In this document: piece after piece, positions 8,133 to 17,040 of the stretch | How the letters are laid out: each line of letters begins with the position of its first letter | Numbering within the stretch: the first letter of the stretch is position 1 | Assembly (NCBI GenBank): GCA_002347125.1 | Contig: DDXG01000238.1 | Coordinates: 1-34,164, forward strand | Reading direction: 5' to 3' | From: Phycisphaerales bacterium UBA2266 | GTDB lineage: Bacteria; Planctomycetota; Phycisphaerae; Sedimentisphaerales; Anaerobacaceae | Length of the DNA: 34,164 nucleotides | Notes under the pieces: model-generated | The model's database searches: none | Told to the model about the DNA's origin: nothing | Seen by the model: the letters and a program-made list of their open reading frames with translations, nothing else | Position numbers and translations under genes: made by a program

Positions 8133-9155
8133 ATGATGGTCAAGCTGCAGAGGTACGATGGCAATCCGATCCTGAGTCCCAACGAGGCGAACGGGTGGGA
8201 GGCGCTGGCCGTGTTTAATCCGGCGGCGTGGTATGATTCGCAGCGGGGCGAGGTCGTCATGCTGTATCGGGCGGCCGAGGCCGGGCCGGAGTACAAGTGC
8301 TACTTCGGCATGGCCGTCAGCAGGGACGGCTATGACTTCGAGCGAGTCAGCAATGAACCGGTCTTCGGCCCGAGCGTTGACGGCTTCGACGCCAGTACCG
8401 TCCAGGACCCACGGATGGTCAAGATGGGCGACTGGTACTACATCACCTATGCGGCACGGCATTTCCCCTTCGGTCAGTTCTGGAAGCCTGCGGCCGAGCG
8501 ATACAGGCATCCGGTCTGCCCCGACGAGTTTCCCCGCGCCATCCGCACGAACGCCACGAGCACGGGCCTGCTGCTGACGAAGGACTTCAAGAGCTGGATC
8601 CGGGCCGGGCGTATCACCGACCCGGTTCTTGACGACCGCGACGTTATCCTCTTTCCCGAGAAGATTGGCGGCAAGTTCGTCATGATGCACCGGCCGTTGG
8701 AATGGGTCGGCCCAAGATACGGGACTGAGCATCCGGCCGTCTGGATCTCAATGGCCGACGATCTGCTGGGTTTTAGGGAAAGCAAGCTGCTGATTCGGGC
8801 CCAGTTGCCCTGGGAGGACAACAAGATCGGCATCAACACCCCGCCTATCCGCACGCGGCACGGCTGGCTGACGCTTTATCACGCCGTCGGCGCCGACAAG
8901 TTCTACCGCATCGGGGCTCTGCTACTGGACCTCGATGACCCGTCTATCGTTCGTTATCGCAGCCGCCACTGGCTCATGCAGCCGGAGACGGACTACGAGA
9001 TTGAGGGTTACTACCGGGGCGTGTGTTTCCCCTGCGGCAAGGTCGTCATCGGGCGAACGCTCTTTGTCTACTATGGGGCCGGCGACAAGTACGTCGCCGT
9101 TGCCACCTGTGAGCTTGAAGCATTGCTTGACTACCTGCTGACCTGTCCGGCATAA
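8133..9155 (+). CDS. Glycoside hydrolase family 130 protein (beta-mannoside phosphorylase-like)
   Basis: This 340-residue five-bladed beta-propeller enzyme would cleave beta-1,4- or beta-1,2-mannosides with phosphate, or hydrolyse them, in the cytoplasm. The start (LQRYDGNPILSP), the blade motif (AVFNPAAWYD) and VQDPRMVKMGDWYYITYAA with the likely catalytic Asp92 are GH130 hallmarks. There is no signal peptide, which suggests an intracellular enzyme acting on imported oligosaccharide. GAGGA lies 8 bases before ATG 8133 and fixes the start; an in-frame ATG at 8115 would overlap the previous gene. The exact linkage cannot be decided from sequence by eye. It lies 4 bases after dat and 13 before the symporter. 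Confidence 0.9.
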   Translation: MMVKLQRYDGNPILSPNEANGWEALAVFNPAAWYDSQRGEVVMLYRAAEAGPEYKCYFGMAVSRDGYDFERVSNEPVFGPSVDGFDASTVQDPRMVKMGDWYYITYAARHFPFGQFWKPAAERYRHPVCPDEFPRAIRTNATSTGLLLTKDFKSWIRAGRITDPVLDDRDVILFPEKIGGKFVMMHRPLEWVGPRYGTEHPAVWISMADDLLGFRESKLLIRAQLPWEDNKIGINTPPIRTRHGWLTLYHAVGADKFYRIGALLLDLDDPSIVRYRSRHWLMQPETDYEIEGYYRGVCFPCGKVVIGRTLFVYYGAGDKYVAVATCELEALLDYLLTCPA

Positions 9156-9168
9156 GGAAGGGAATCGG

Positions 9169-11004
9169 ATGGAACTGCACACCATCGACATCTCCATTAT
9201 GGTCGGCTACGTGGTGGTGGTGATCGCGGTCGGCTGGATGCTGCAGAAGCGGGCCTCGAAAGACCTCGACGCCTACTTCCTTGGCGGCAAGAGTCTGCCC
9301 TGGTACATCATCGGGACCAGCCACGGGGCCAGCGGCTTCGACATCACCGGCACGATGCTCTTTGTCGTGATGCTCTTCACCTATGGCCTCAAGGCCGCAT
9401 GGATACCCTGGATATGGCCGTTGTTCGACCGCGTTTTTCGCCAGATTTACCTTGGGCCGTGGATTCGTAAATCGAACGTCCTGACCGGGGCCGAGTGGAT
9501 GCGGACCCGTTTCGGACACGGCGTCGGCGGCAATCTCAGCCATATCAGCGTCGCCTTCTACGCCCTGGTCGCCACCGTGGGCTTTCTCGGCTATGCGTTC
9601 AAGGGTATCGGGAAGTTCGCGGAAGTCTTCTTTCCGTGGGACCTTGCCTGGGGACCGTTCTCGTCGCCCGATATGTATGCCATTGTCATACTTATGCTGA
9701 CAACGGCCTACGTTGTTGTCGGCGGCTGGTACAGCGTTGTGGTTACCGACCTGCTGCAATTCGTGCTGATGACGGTCGCGTCGGTGGGTATCGCCGTTGT
9801 CGCGATGAACAAGGTCAGCCCGGACACCCTGGCCCAATTTGTGCCACAGAGCTGGGGCGAGTTGTTCTGCGGCTGGAAGCTGAACATTGACTGGTCGGAC
9901 AAGATCGCGGGACTCAACGCCAAGATCGCCGATGACGGCTACTCCTGGTTCGGCTTGATCATTACGATGTTCCTGCTCAAGGGCCTGCTCGTCAGCATGG
10001 CGGGGCCGGCCCCTGGCTATGGAATCCAGCATGTCCTGAGCACCCGCAATCCCCGAGAGGCGGCCCTGGAGAACTGGTGGATGTCCATCGTCCAACTGGT
10101 GCCCCGGTTCCTCATGATCACGGGAATCGCCGTACTTGGCGTCGTCTACTTCAGCCCCCAGGTCAACGCCATGCTGGAGGCAGGCAAGAAGGTCGATTTC
10201 GAGCAGATTCTGCCGTATGTCATTCGGGATTTCGTGCCCGTCGGTCTGGTGGGCATCCTGATGGCTGGTCTGCTGGCGGCCTTCATGAGCACGTTTGACT
10301 CCACCTTGAACGCCGGGGCCGCTTACATCGTCAACGACATCTACAAACGGTATATCCACCCGGACAAACCGTCCGGCCGGTACGTCGTGATGAGCTACAT
10401 CACCAGCATTGGCCTGGTGGTGGTGGCGATCGTCGTCGGCATGAAGATGCGTTCCATCCTGAACGCTACGGACTGGATCACGGCGGCTTTGTATGGCGGC
10501 TATTTGGCGCCGAATATCCTCAAGTGGCACTGGTGGCGATTCAACGGGTACGGCTATTTCGGCGGCATGGTCGCCGGCGTCGCCGCGGCCATCGTGGTTC
10601 CACATCTGCCGATGGAGCTGCGCCCCTTGCAGGCCTTCCCGATTATCATGGGCATCAGCACCCTCGCCAGCATCATCGTCTGTCTGCTGACCCGGCCGGA
10701 GAGCGATGCCGTGCTCATCGACTTCTACCGTAACGTCCGGCCGTGGGGCTTCTGGCGGCCGGTTTACCGGAAGCTGGTCGCCCTCCAGCCCAACGCCCGG
10801 CCCAACCGCCACTTCAAACGCGATGCCTTCAATGTGGCTGTCGGCATCGTCTGGCAGATGACGCTGATCACCATACCTATCTGCCTGGTTATCCGCCAGA
10901 TGCGGACCCTCTGGATATCACTGGCCATTCTGGCGGTCACCAGTGTCATCATGAAATTCACCTGGTACGACAAGCTCCATGAGTGGGACAATACTGAACC
11001 GTAG
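9169..11004 (+). CDS. Sodium:solute symporter (SSS family, SGLT-like)
   Basis: This is a 611-residue inner-membrane protein with about 13-14 hydrophobic helices that imports a solute with Na+. The N-terminal DAYFLGGKSLPWYIIGTS and SGFDITGTM segments are typical of the family and form the start of the transport core. A helix reading AFMSTFDSTLNAGAAY matches the conserved sodium-site helix of SGLT-type members. The substrate is probably the sugar used by the adjacent GH130, but an amino acid is possible given the two transaminases. AAGGAAGGG precedes the ATG. The C-terminal 60 residues add one or two helices, as in the longer members. A 43-codon relic of a related gene lies at 19081-19209. Confidence 0.93.
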   Translation: MELHTIDISIMVGYVVVVIAVGWMLQKRASKDLDAYFLGGKSLPWYIIGTSHGASGFDITGTMLFVVMLFTYGLKAAWIPWIWPLFDRVFRQIYLGPWIRKSNVLTGAEWMRTRFGHGVGGNLSHISVAFYALVATVGFLGYAFKGIGKFAEVFFPWDLAWGPFSSPDMYAIVILMLTTAYVVVGGWYSVVVTDLLQFVLMTVASVGIAVVAMNKVSPDTLAQFVPQSWGELFCGWKLNIDWSDKIAGLNAKIADDGYSWFGLIITMFLLKGLLVSMAGPAPGYGIQHVLSTRNPREAALENWWMSIVQLVPRFLMITGIAVLGVVYFSPQVNAMLEAGKKVDFEQILPYVIRDFVPVGLVGILMAGLLAAFMSTFDSTLNAGAAYIVNDIYKRYIHPDKPSGRYVVMSYITSIGLVVVAIVVGMKMRSILNATDWITAALYGGYLAPNILKWHWWRFNGYGYFGGMVAGVAAAIVVPHLPMELRPLQAFPIIMGISTLASIIVCLLTRPESDAVLIDFYRNVRPWGFWRPVYRKLVALQPNARPNRHFKRDAFNVAVGIVWQMTLITIPICLVIRQMRTLWISLAILAVTSVIMKFTWYDKLHEWDNTEP

Positions 11005-11034
11005 TGGAGTTCGCCGCGGACCCAACGCAATACG

Positions 11035-12288
11035 ATGAAGATATCGAAGTTCGGACAGAAGATCGCGGCCCGCTCCGGCATCGGCCAGTTGATGGACGAC
11101 CTCGGCTTGGCCGCGGCCGCCGGTGGCATGATTATGCTCGGCGGCGGTAATCCCGCCCATATTCCGGCCGTGGAGGCCCGTTTTCGCGGGGCCTTGCAGA
11201 AGTTGCTCGACCGCCCCGGGCAATTCGAGCGGGCGGTCGGCGAGTACGACCCCCCGGGCGGCAATCGGGCCTTCGTCGAGGCAATGTGCCAACTGCTGGG
11301 CGAGCGCTACGGCTGGCCCATTACGCCCGCCAACATCGCCCTGACCAACGGCAGCCAGTCCGCGTTCTTCATTCTGTTCAATCTGTTCGCGGGGCCTTGC
11401 GAGGACGGCTCCACCCGCAAGATCTGCCTGCCACTGGCCCCCGAGTATATCGGCTACAGCGACGTCGGCCTGGTTGAGAACGTTTTCACTGCCGCCAGAC
11501 CCGAGATCGATCACCTCGACGAGCACATCTTCAAGTACCGCGTGGACTTCGACGCCCTCCATATCACCGATGACATCGGGGCCGTCTGCGTCTCGCGGCC
11601 GACCAACCCCACCGGCAACGTCCTGACCGATGACGAGATCGCCCGCCTGGGGCAACTGACCCGCGACAGGGGTATTCCACTGATTATCGACAACGCCTAC
11701 GGGGCCCCGTTTCCTAATATCATCTTCACGGAGGTCCGGCCCGTCTGGGACGATAACACGATTGTCTGTATGAGCCTCTCGAAGCTGGGCTTGCCGGCGG
11801 CCCGCACGGGCATTATCATCGCCAACGAGGCCGTTATCGCCATGATCTCCCAGATTAACGCCATCATGAGCCTGGCCCCCGGCGGCTTGGGCGCGGCGAT
11901 GGCGACGGAGATGGTCCGCACCGGCGAGATTATCGAGTTGAGCCGCGAGGTGATACGGCCGTTCTACCAGAGGCGCGCGGAATCGGCCGTCGCCCAGTTG
12001 ATGGAGGAACTGGCCGGCATCGATTTCCATATCCACAAGCCGGAGGGCGCCTTCTTCCTGTGGCTGTGGCTGCGCGGACTGCCCATCACCTGCGGCGAGC
12101 TTTATGAACGCCTCAAGGCCCGCGGCGTCCTCGTCGTGCCTGGGCACTACTTCTTCCCCGGCATGGACGAGCCCTGGCGCCACAAGGACGAGTGCATCCG
12201 CGTCAACTACGCCCCGGATGAGCCGGGCGTCCGTAAGGGCCTGTCCATCATCGCCGATGAAGTCAGAAGGGCTTACCGGCAGTCGTGA
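11035..12288 (+). CDS. avtA: Valine--pyruvate transaminase (alanine-valine transaminase)
   Basis: This 417-residue PLP fold-type I enzyme follows E. coli AvtA almost along its whole length. Examples are GIGQLMDDLG, MLGGGNPAHIP, LTNGSQSAFF, LPLAPEYIGYSDVGL and SRPTNPTGNVLTDDE, with the PLP lysine Lys250 in MSLSKLGLP. The C-terminus (ARGVLVVPGHYFFPG) also matches. It converts L-valine and pyruvate to 2-oxoisovalerate and L-alanine in the cytoplasm. It is the last gene of the dat-GH130-symporter operon, 30 bases after the symporter. It ends 13 bases from the convergent gene at 12302, and I see no hairpin terminator in the gap. Confidence 0.95.
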   Translation: MKISKFGQKIAARSGIGQLMDDLGLAAAAGGMIMLGGGNPAHIPAVEARFRGALQKLLDRPGQFERAVGEYDPPGGNRAFVEAMCQLLGERYGWPITPANIALTNGSQSAFFILFNLFAGPCEDGSTRKICLPLAPEYIGYSDVGLVENVFTAARPEIDHLDEHIFKYRVDFDALHITDDIGAVCVSRPTNPTGNVLTDDEIARLGQLTRDRGIPLIIDNAYGAPFPNIIFTEVRPVWDDNTIVCMSLSKLGLPAARTGIIIANEAVIAMISQINAIMSLAPGGLGAAMATEMVRTGEIIELSREVIRPFYQRRAESAVAQLMEELAGIDFHIHKPEGAFFLWLWLRGLPITCGELYERLKARGVLVVPGHYFFPGMDEPWRHKDECIRVNYAPDEPGVRKGLSIIADEVRRAYRQS

Positions 12289-12301
12289 CCCCTCGGATGT
12301 T

Positions 12302-14182
12302 TCACATTGGGTTGAGCTTCGCCTGTGACCGCTGTCTTACCACCGTGTGATCCAGCAAGGGCACTCCAAGGAACTCCGCAAAAGCAGCCGCGTCGGCCCA
12401 CAAGTGCTCATACTTTTGGCCAGCGGCTACACAGACTCTTTGACCGGCAGGGGAGTCCGTGACGACATTGACTTCGTACACCGTGGCTTCACGGGAGGAC
12501 CGTCCGTCGTAGACGTGTGTATACACTGAGCATATCTGCACCGCTCGAATGTCGGAGAGCCTCGCGAGGGTCTTGCTCCGGGGACGGCTGGTGAGAAAAG
12601 GGCTGTAGAAAAGACCGTCTGTGGGACGATGGGCAACAACGCATCTTCGAACCAGAAAGTACGTCACCGCGATAAGAGCACCGACAGCCCCGAGGCCACC
12701 CAGTGCGGACAGAAGGCTATCGACCTCGCGGGATGAGGTGGCTTCTCCACCCGGATCCAGAACGATGATAGCAGAAGACGCTGACAGCATTGCGAATAGG
12801 AGGCCGCACAGAACGACATAACCCCAACCGCACCTGAAACCCGCCACGTCGTCGCCCGCGGCGCAGTACCTTCTCTTGCGAGACTCCATGCCGATGCCGC
12901 CGCGCAATGAGGTCGTGGCAATAGCCACTTTCGTCCCGTCCGCCGTCGAGAGTTCTTCCGTCAGGGCCTCCTGGGACGATTGTCCTATGAACCTGGAAAG
13001 CTCGTTGAAAGCAGGGTCCAGTCGAGCTTGCGTGTCGGCCGTCGCGAGGATCAACTCCTCATCCGTTGAACCGTCGCGGACCAGCGAGAGGACGACCCGG
13101 CCCGGTTTCTTGACTTTGTTGGCGCATTCAACATCACAGCGGTAGAGCAGGACTCGTAATCGGTCCCTGGGTAGTGACAGGCTTCGCGTGAATGGGTGGA
13201 ATCCCGATCGCAGACGGATCGTACTGTTCCACCCATCTAGCACGATTCTGTTGGCAAAAGCCGCGAGGCGATAAGCAGTAGTCATGAACCATGCCACCAT
13301 CGGCACCGACAGGGCAGCAAGCAATGGATTGGTCCTCCAGGTGACAGCCAGGCCCAACACAAGAAGGACGCTTCCTCCGCCCACAAGCAGTACAGTGCCC
13401 CATGCCCGTTTGTTTCTGATCACGATGCGCTCAGACGATCCCCTCACAGCCAACTTGTCCATGCCGGAATGGACGATGCTCAGGTAAGGCCTCTTGGACT
13501 GGGACCCTGCCACCCATCTGGCCCAGTCGTCCGGAAGGGGGGCGGGCAGTCTACGGTACCCGTCTGTTGGCGCGTCATTCGGAGAGTCCGTGACGGGCCC
13601 CCTCATGCCACACGAACGAAGGTCCCTTACGACGGCGGCGGCCTGCCGCTCGTTCTTGACAGCCGCGAGAATCAGGTGCGATTCCGGTTGGCCCAGGCGC
13701 GTCAGAGACAGAATCGTCCGACCATACTCGATCTTCAGATCGCCACGGTCCGCCTTGAACATATAGGCACCGAGAACAACCTGTTTGCCGGGGATTGTGA
13801 TGTGGTGAATACCCAACCATTTGCGATAGCATACATGAATGTTGCCGGACACCTTGTTGAAAACCACTTTCCCGGCGACCGTCAGTGACCTGCCGCCGAG
13901 GAAGACAAGAAGGAAGCCAAACAAGCAGGTAAGAATCCGGTCCACAGGGTTGTACTCATCACTGGTCGCAGGAAATACGGCCAGCGCGACGTAGAATAGG
14001 CAAACGGCCACGCTGACAGCGAACCAGACAAGCCGATCCCAGTGGGGTCTGAGCACACAAGCGAGGGCGTCGGACTTGAACGAGACTCTGCCGCCGGCTA
14101 CGATGCCCCCGACTCTGTTGGCGTGACGGACGGCATCGGACCACTGTTGCTCAGAGATACCCATGTCGTGCGAGTCTGTCAC
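12302..14182 (-). CDS. Membrane protein with three tandem [TM hairpin + PH-like] units
   Basis: This is a 626-residue protein that I do not recognise as a named family. Six hydrophobic segments fall in three pairs: about residues 51-69 and 82-102, 261-282 and 286-307, 453-475 and 492-515. Each pair is followed by 90-100 polar residues rich in predicted strands. The first two soluble units share a layout: a strand such as VVFNKVSGNIHVCYR or IVLDGWNSTIRLRSG, then a basic loop, then LSL/LILA strands and a final helix (NERQAAAVVRDLRSCG; DPAFNELSRFIG). This resembles bacterial PH-like (bPH/YdbT-type) domains, inferred by eye. The start is GTG 14182, with GGAGG 7 bases upstream. That GTG overlaps the stop of the upstream gene (GTGA), so the two are translationally coupled. 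Confidence 0.8.
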   Translation of the reverse strand: MTDSHDMGISEQQWSDAVRHANRVGGIVAGGRVSFKSDALACVLRPHWDRLVWFAVSVAVCLFYVALAVFPATSDEYNPVDRILTCLFGFLLVFLGGRSLTVAGKVVFNKVSGNIHVCYRKWLGIHHITIPGKQVVLGAYMFKADRGDLKIEYGRTILSLTRLGQPESHLILAAVKNERQAAAVVRDLRSCGMRGPVTDSPNDAPTDGYRRLPAPLPDDWARWVAGSQSKRPYLSIVHSGMDKLAVRGSSERIVIRNKRAWGTVLLVGGGSVLLVLGLAVTWRTNPLLAALSVPMVAWFMTTAYRLAAFANRIVLDGWNSTIRLRSGFHPFTRSLSLPRDRLRVLLYRCDVECANKVKKPGRVVLSLVRDGSTDEELILATADTQARLDPAFNELSRFIGQSSQEALTEELSTADGTKVAIATTSLRGGIGMESRKRRYCAAGDDVAGFRCGWGYVVLCGLLFAMLSASSAIIVLDPGGEATSSREVDSLLSALGGLGAVGALIAVTYFLVRRCVVAHRPTDGLFYSPFLTSRPRSKTLARLSDIRAVQICSVYTHVYDGRSSREATVYEVNVVTDSPAGQRVCVAAGQKYEHLWADAAAFAEFLGVPLLDHTVVRQRSQAKLNPM

Positions 14183-15567
14183 GTGGAGGCCTCCAGCGTG
14201 GTGACTCCCTTGGCAAGGCTGAAGCACACGGCAAGTGAGTCGGCGTCTCTGTGCCAGGTTCCGGCCTTGAGGTCGAGAGGCTTTTTCGCCTCGGTGAGGG
14301 TTATGACCTTGCCGGCGGCGGTCAGTTTGGGCGGGGCGGAGGATGGGGATTTCACGCGGACGGTGAATCGATCCGCGGCGAAGGGGGCGGTGAAGGTGAT
14401 CTTGCCGTCGGAGGCCTCGATCTTCGTCAGTTCCCTGGCCGCCCAGTAGCGGGCGATCTCGCAGAGCTTCATCCAGATCAGGTTATCGTAGCGGGCTTCA
14501 AGACGGCGGACGACCTCCTTGAGGATGTTGAAGCCCACCTTCTCGCCGTTGAAATACACGCCGGGCCAGTGGCAGACGATGATCGCCGGTTCACCGCGCC
14601 CGATGACCTGCGGCAGCCGCCCGCCCTGCAGGTCCTCAGTAACGTGCTTATCCACCGAGCCGCGTTCCAGGCCGTCCCAGCCGCCCAGCCAGTCGCCCGT
14701 GCAGCCGATGATAGAGACGACGCATTTCGGGTCGTCCGTCTGTAGGTCCGACGCATACTGCACCAGCGGCGCCACCGACCGGCCGTCTGTATATAGGTCG
14801 CGGAAGTAATGCGGAATCTGTGTCCCATACACATCGCGGCAGGCCTGGAGCGTCCCCTGGGCCAGCGACTCCATCGAACGGCTGCCGAAGCCGCCGGGCG
14901 TGGTCATGCCTTCGCACTCCAGTCCGGCGTTCTTTAGAATCCGCAGTCCGTAGGCCACGTAATCGGCCATCCGGTCAACGGACATCCCCACGGAAAAGCC
15001 CCAATTCTCCATGAACGCGGCGGTAGCCTCTGGATACGGCCGGCCGGTCTTCGTGTCGATGCCCCGCGTATGCGAAACCATCTCCGGGTGGATATCCCAG
15101 TTCGGCATCATCAACTCCCGCACGAGCTTGAGACTGGCCTCCAATTCCTGCTTCGTCCAGCCGGGCAGCACGCGGTCCACCCAGCCGACCATTGCCGGAT
15201 ATGGCACAATGCTGTACTTGCCTTTGACGCCATGCTCGCCGCACCAGTGGCCGAACTCGCGGACGAAATCATCGGGTATCTCCCGCGGCAGCTTTCGCCA
15301 GTCCTGCTTGTAGTTATCCGGAAAGACCTCCGCGAACTGGGGGATTCCGAAGTGCGCCAGGTTCACCAGGCAGGTCGAGTCGTCGATGATCAGGCTCATC
15401 GGGACGCGGCCGCACGGGTTGAGCACCTCCACGGCCTGTGCCTGCACCGGCCGCTCGCCCGCCGGCAGGGCCCCGGCCGCCAGGGGTGTTCCCAGTTGGG
15501 TTGCCAGAGCCGCCGCGGCTGTTGACTTCAAGAATGCCCGCCGATCCATTGAATGACCTCCTGACAT
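14179..15567 (-). CDS. Tat-exported NodB-like (polysaccharide deacetylase-like) protein
   Basis: This 462-residue protein starts with a twin-arginine signal (DRRAFLKSTAAAALATQL, Arg9-Arg10), so it is exported folded. The body begins with MSLIIDDSTCLVN, where Asp62/Asp63 sit where NodB-fold enzymes hold their first aspartates. WDIHPEMVSHTRG (His160, His166) resembles the metal-binding H-x5-H region. The rest looks like a deacetylase-type barrel, followed by a small beta domain from about residue 380. The polysaccharide deacetylase relation is tentative and the substrate is unknown. Two nested starts are possible: ATG 15567 with AAGGAGG 7 bases upstream (chosen), and ATG 15549 with AGGAGGT 6 bases upstream. 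Its stop is fused to the start of the next gene (GTGA). Confidence 0.75.
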   Translation of the reverse strand: MSGGHSMDRRAFLKSTAAAALATQLGTPLAAGALPAGERPVQAQAVEVLNPCGRVPMSLIIDDSTCLVNLAHFGIPQFAEVFPDNYKQDWRKLPREIPDDFVREFGHWCGEHGVKGKYSIVPYPAMVGWVDRVLPGWTKQELEASLKLVRELMMPNWDIHPEMVSHTRGIDTKTGRPYPEATAAFMENWGFSVGMSVDRMADYVAYGLRILKNAGLECEGMTTPGGFGSRSMESLAQGTLQACRDVYGTQIPHYFRDLYTDGRSVAPLVQYASDLQTDDPKCVVSIIGCTGDWLGGWDGLERGSVDKHVTEDLQGGRLPQVIGRGEPAIIVCHWPGVYFNGEKVGFNILKEVVRRLEARYDNLIWMKLCEIARYWAARELTKIEASDGKITFTAPFAADRFTVRVKSPSSAPPKLTAAGKVITLTEAKKPLDLKAGTWHRDADSLAVCFSLAKGVTTLEAST

Positions 15568-15639
15568 GGCATATCCTCCTTCAAAACTGCCCAGATTCAC
15601 ATCCGGCGGCTGCACAACCGGCCCCGGCTTCGGTGAGCG

Positions 15640-15645
15640 ATTATA
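15640..15645 (-). promoter_or_regulatory. Perfect -10 element upstream of the NodB-like gene
   Basis: The minus strand reads TATAAT here, about 73 bases before the start codon at 15567. No good -35 hexamer lies 16-18 bases upstream (CGGGCA at 17), so the promoter may be weak or activator-dependent. It lies in the 232-base gap between this gene and the kai operon, which holds nothing else I recognise. Confidence 0.35.
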
Positions 15646-15799
15646 CCACACAGGCGCGTATTTGCCCGCACGCGGCGGACGCCTGGGACGCAAAACCCGC
15701 GCCAATCTTATCGCCAGAGGCGTGTGGGAAGTGACTACGAATAGCCAAGGAAGTAAGAAACCTCGCGTCCCATCTGCGATTCTGGCCGCGCGACGCTCA

Positions 15800-16681
15800 C
15801 TACGCCGGTGCCGCGGCCCGGCCGGTTGCCTCCACGGGCACGACCATCGTGAAGCTTGAACCCGCCCCCGGTGCGCTCCTGATCTGGAAAGTCGCGCCCA
15901 GCAGGCCGAGCCGCTCGCGGATGCTGAAAAGCCCAAGGCCGCCCATGACGCCATAGCGCGATTCGTAAGCCGACTTGACATCAAAGCCGCAGCCATCATC
16001 GGCCACCATGATCCGCAGACGGCCCTGTGGGTCGCTCGTCAGGCGGACCCTTGCGCAATCCACCCCGGCATGCTTGACGACGTTGAACAGCAGTTCCCGC
16101 ACGCACTGAAACAGCAGGATGCGCATATCCTCGTGCCTCACGTCGCGGACACCATCAGCGCGGAGGCTCACGGTCAGGCCGTGTTTCTCCCGCATCCACG
16201 TCTTGAGCCACTGCAGCGACGCCTTCAAGCCCTCTTCATGCACGATTCTCGGATTCAGCTCGGCGCTGAGGTCCCGCGTCACCTGAATCGACTCATCCAG
16301 CAAGGCCCAGACCTTTTCGGCGCTCTGGCGCAGTCTGCGATCAACGGCGGGCTTCGTCAGACTGTTCAGGTGCAGCTTGGCGGCCACGAGCAACTGCTGA
16401 AGATTGTCGTGGAGGACCTGGCCGAGTCGCCGCCGTTCCCGCTCCTCGGCCCGGCCCAACTCCAGGGCCAGGGTCCGCAGTTGGGCCGTTCGTTCGGCGA
16501 CCCGCCGCTCCATCTCCTCGTAGGCGCGGCGCAGCTCCTCCTCGGCCTCCCGCAGCCGCAGCATGACGATGCTGTCGTCGGCGACGACCGCATCCACCTG
16601 ACGGCCCCGCAGCGCATGCACGACGCTCTGCGACTCCGACAGCAGGGTCTGAAGTTGCTTGTATGTCGGTTTGTCGTTCAT
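15800..16681 (-). CDS. Sensor histidine kinase of the kai cluster (HisKA_3/HATPase_c)
   Basis: This 293-residue soluble kinase has no transmembrane segment. Its N-terminal 40 residues include VVHALRGRQVDAVVADD, a segment often seen in planctomycete kinases next to PAS domains, but no full sensor domain is present. A long coiled coil covers about residues 43-90. The phospho-acceptor is His91 in RRRLGQVLHDNLQQLL. The ATPase domain has LLFNVVKHAG and VADDGCGFD. Its ATG overlaps the kaiB stop (ATGA at 16678-16681), so the two are translationally coupled. By analogy with cyanobacterial SasA, which senses KaiC through a KaiB-like domain, it may read out the KaiC/KaiB state, but it has no KaiB-like domain of its own. 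No response regulator is adjacent. Confidence 0.92.
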   Translation of the reverse strand: MNDKPTYKQLQTLLSESQSVVHALRGRQVDAVVADDSIVMLRLREAEEELRRAYEEMERRVAERTAQLRTLALELGRAEERERRRLGQVLHDNLQQLLVAAKLHLNSLTKPAVDRRLRQSAEKVWALLDESIQVTRDLSAELNPRIVHEEGLKASLQWLKTWMREKHGLTVSLRADGVRDVRHEDMRILLFQCVRELLFNVVKHAGVDCARVRLTSDPQGRLRIMVADDGCGFDVKSAYESRYGVMGGLGLFSIRERLGLLGATFQIRSAPGAGSSFTMVVPVEATGRAAAPA

Positions 16682-17025
16682 TTCAGCTCCAGAGCGGCCA
16701 GTACCTTGTCGGTTTCCTTGAGATTGCCGAAAATGATCACCCGCCTGGGCTTATCCATGATCAGGGCGGGCGTTACCACGATGTTCTCGGCAATGGCTGG
16801 GGCAAAGTCCTCGAAGACGTCAATCTCCTGCACGGTGTAGTCGTCCTTCAGCCGTTCGCTGCACATCGCGAGAAGATTCTCTCTGGCCATCGCCGAATTG
16901 GCCTCCGTCCCCGCCACAAACAGTCTGAACTGGTATCTCGCCATTTTCAATTCTCTAGTTGTCAGCGGCACAAGCCGCTGTGCGTGCCTGGCCTTGCCTT
17001 GTTCGGATTGGTCGATACTGTCCAT
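16678..17025 (-). CDS. kaiB: KaiB-family circadian clock protein
   Basis: This 115-residue protein has a thioredoxin-like/fold-switching KaiB domain at about residues 28-115: YQFRLFVAGTEANSAMA, then a TPAL segment with the conserved Thr-Pro and IIFGNLKETDKVLAALEL at the end. In cyanobacteria KaiB binds the KaiC CI ring after a fold change. The residues around the known switch site (IGDLS in cyanobacteria) read FGNLK here, so the aspartate is Asn. The first 27 residues are extra and rich in charge. I kept the ATG at 17025 because GGAG lies 9 bases upstream; a shorter start at 16944 would give a classic-length KaiB but has only a weak ribosome site. It follows kaiC by 15 bases. Confidence 0.9.
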   Translation of the reverse strand: MDSIDQSEQGKARHAQRLVPLTTRELKMARYQFRLFVAGTEANSAMARENLLAMCSERLKDDYTVQEIDVFEDFAPAIAENIVVTPALIMDKPRRVIIFGNLKETDKVLAALELK

Positions 17026-17040
17026 CGTAGCCGGCTCCGG

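Noticed and set aside
9046..10812. Minus-strand open frame of 588 codons
   Set aside because: It is the antisense of the sodium symporter; the His/Asp/Gly-rich peptide has no recognisable domain.
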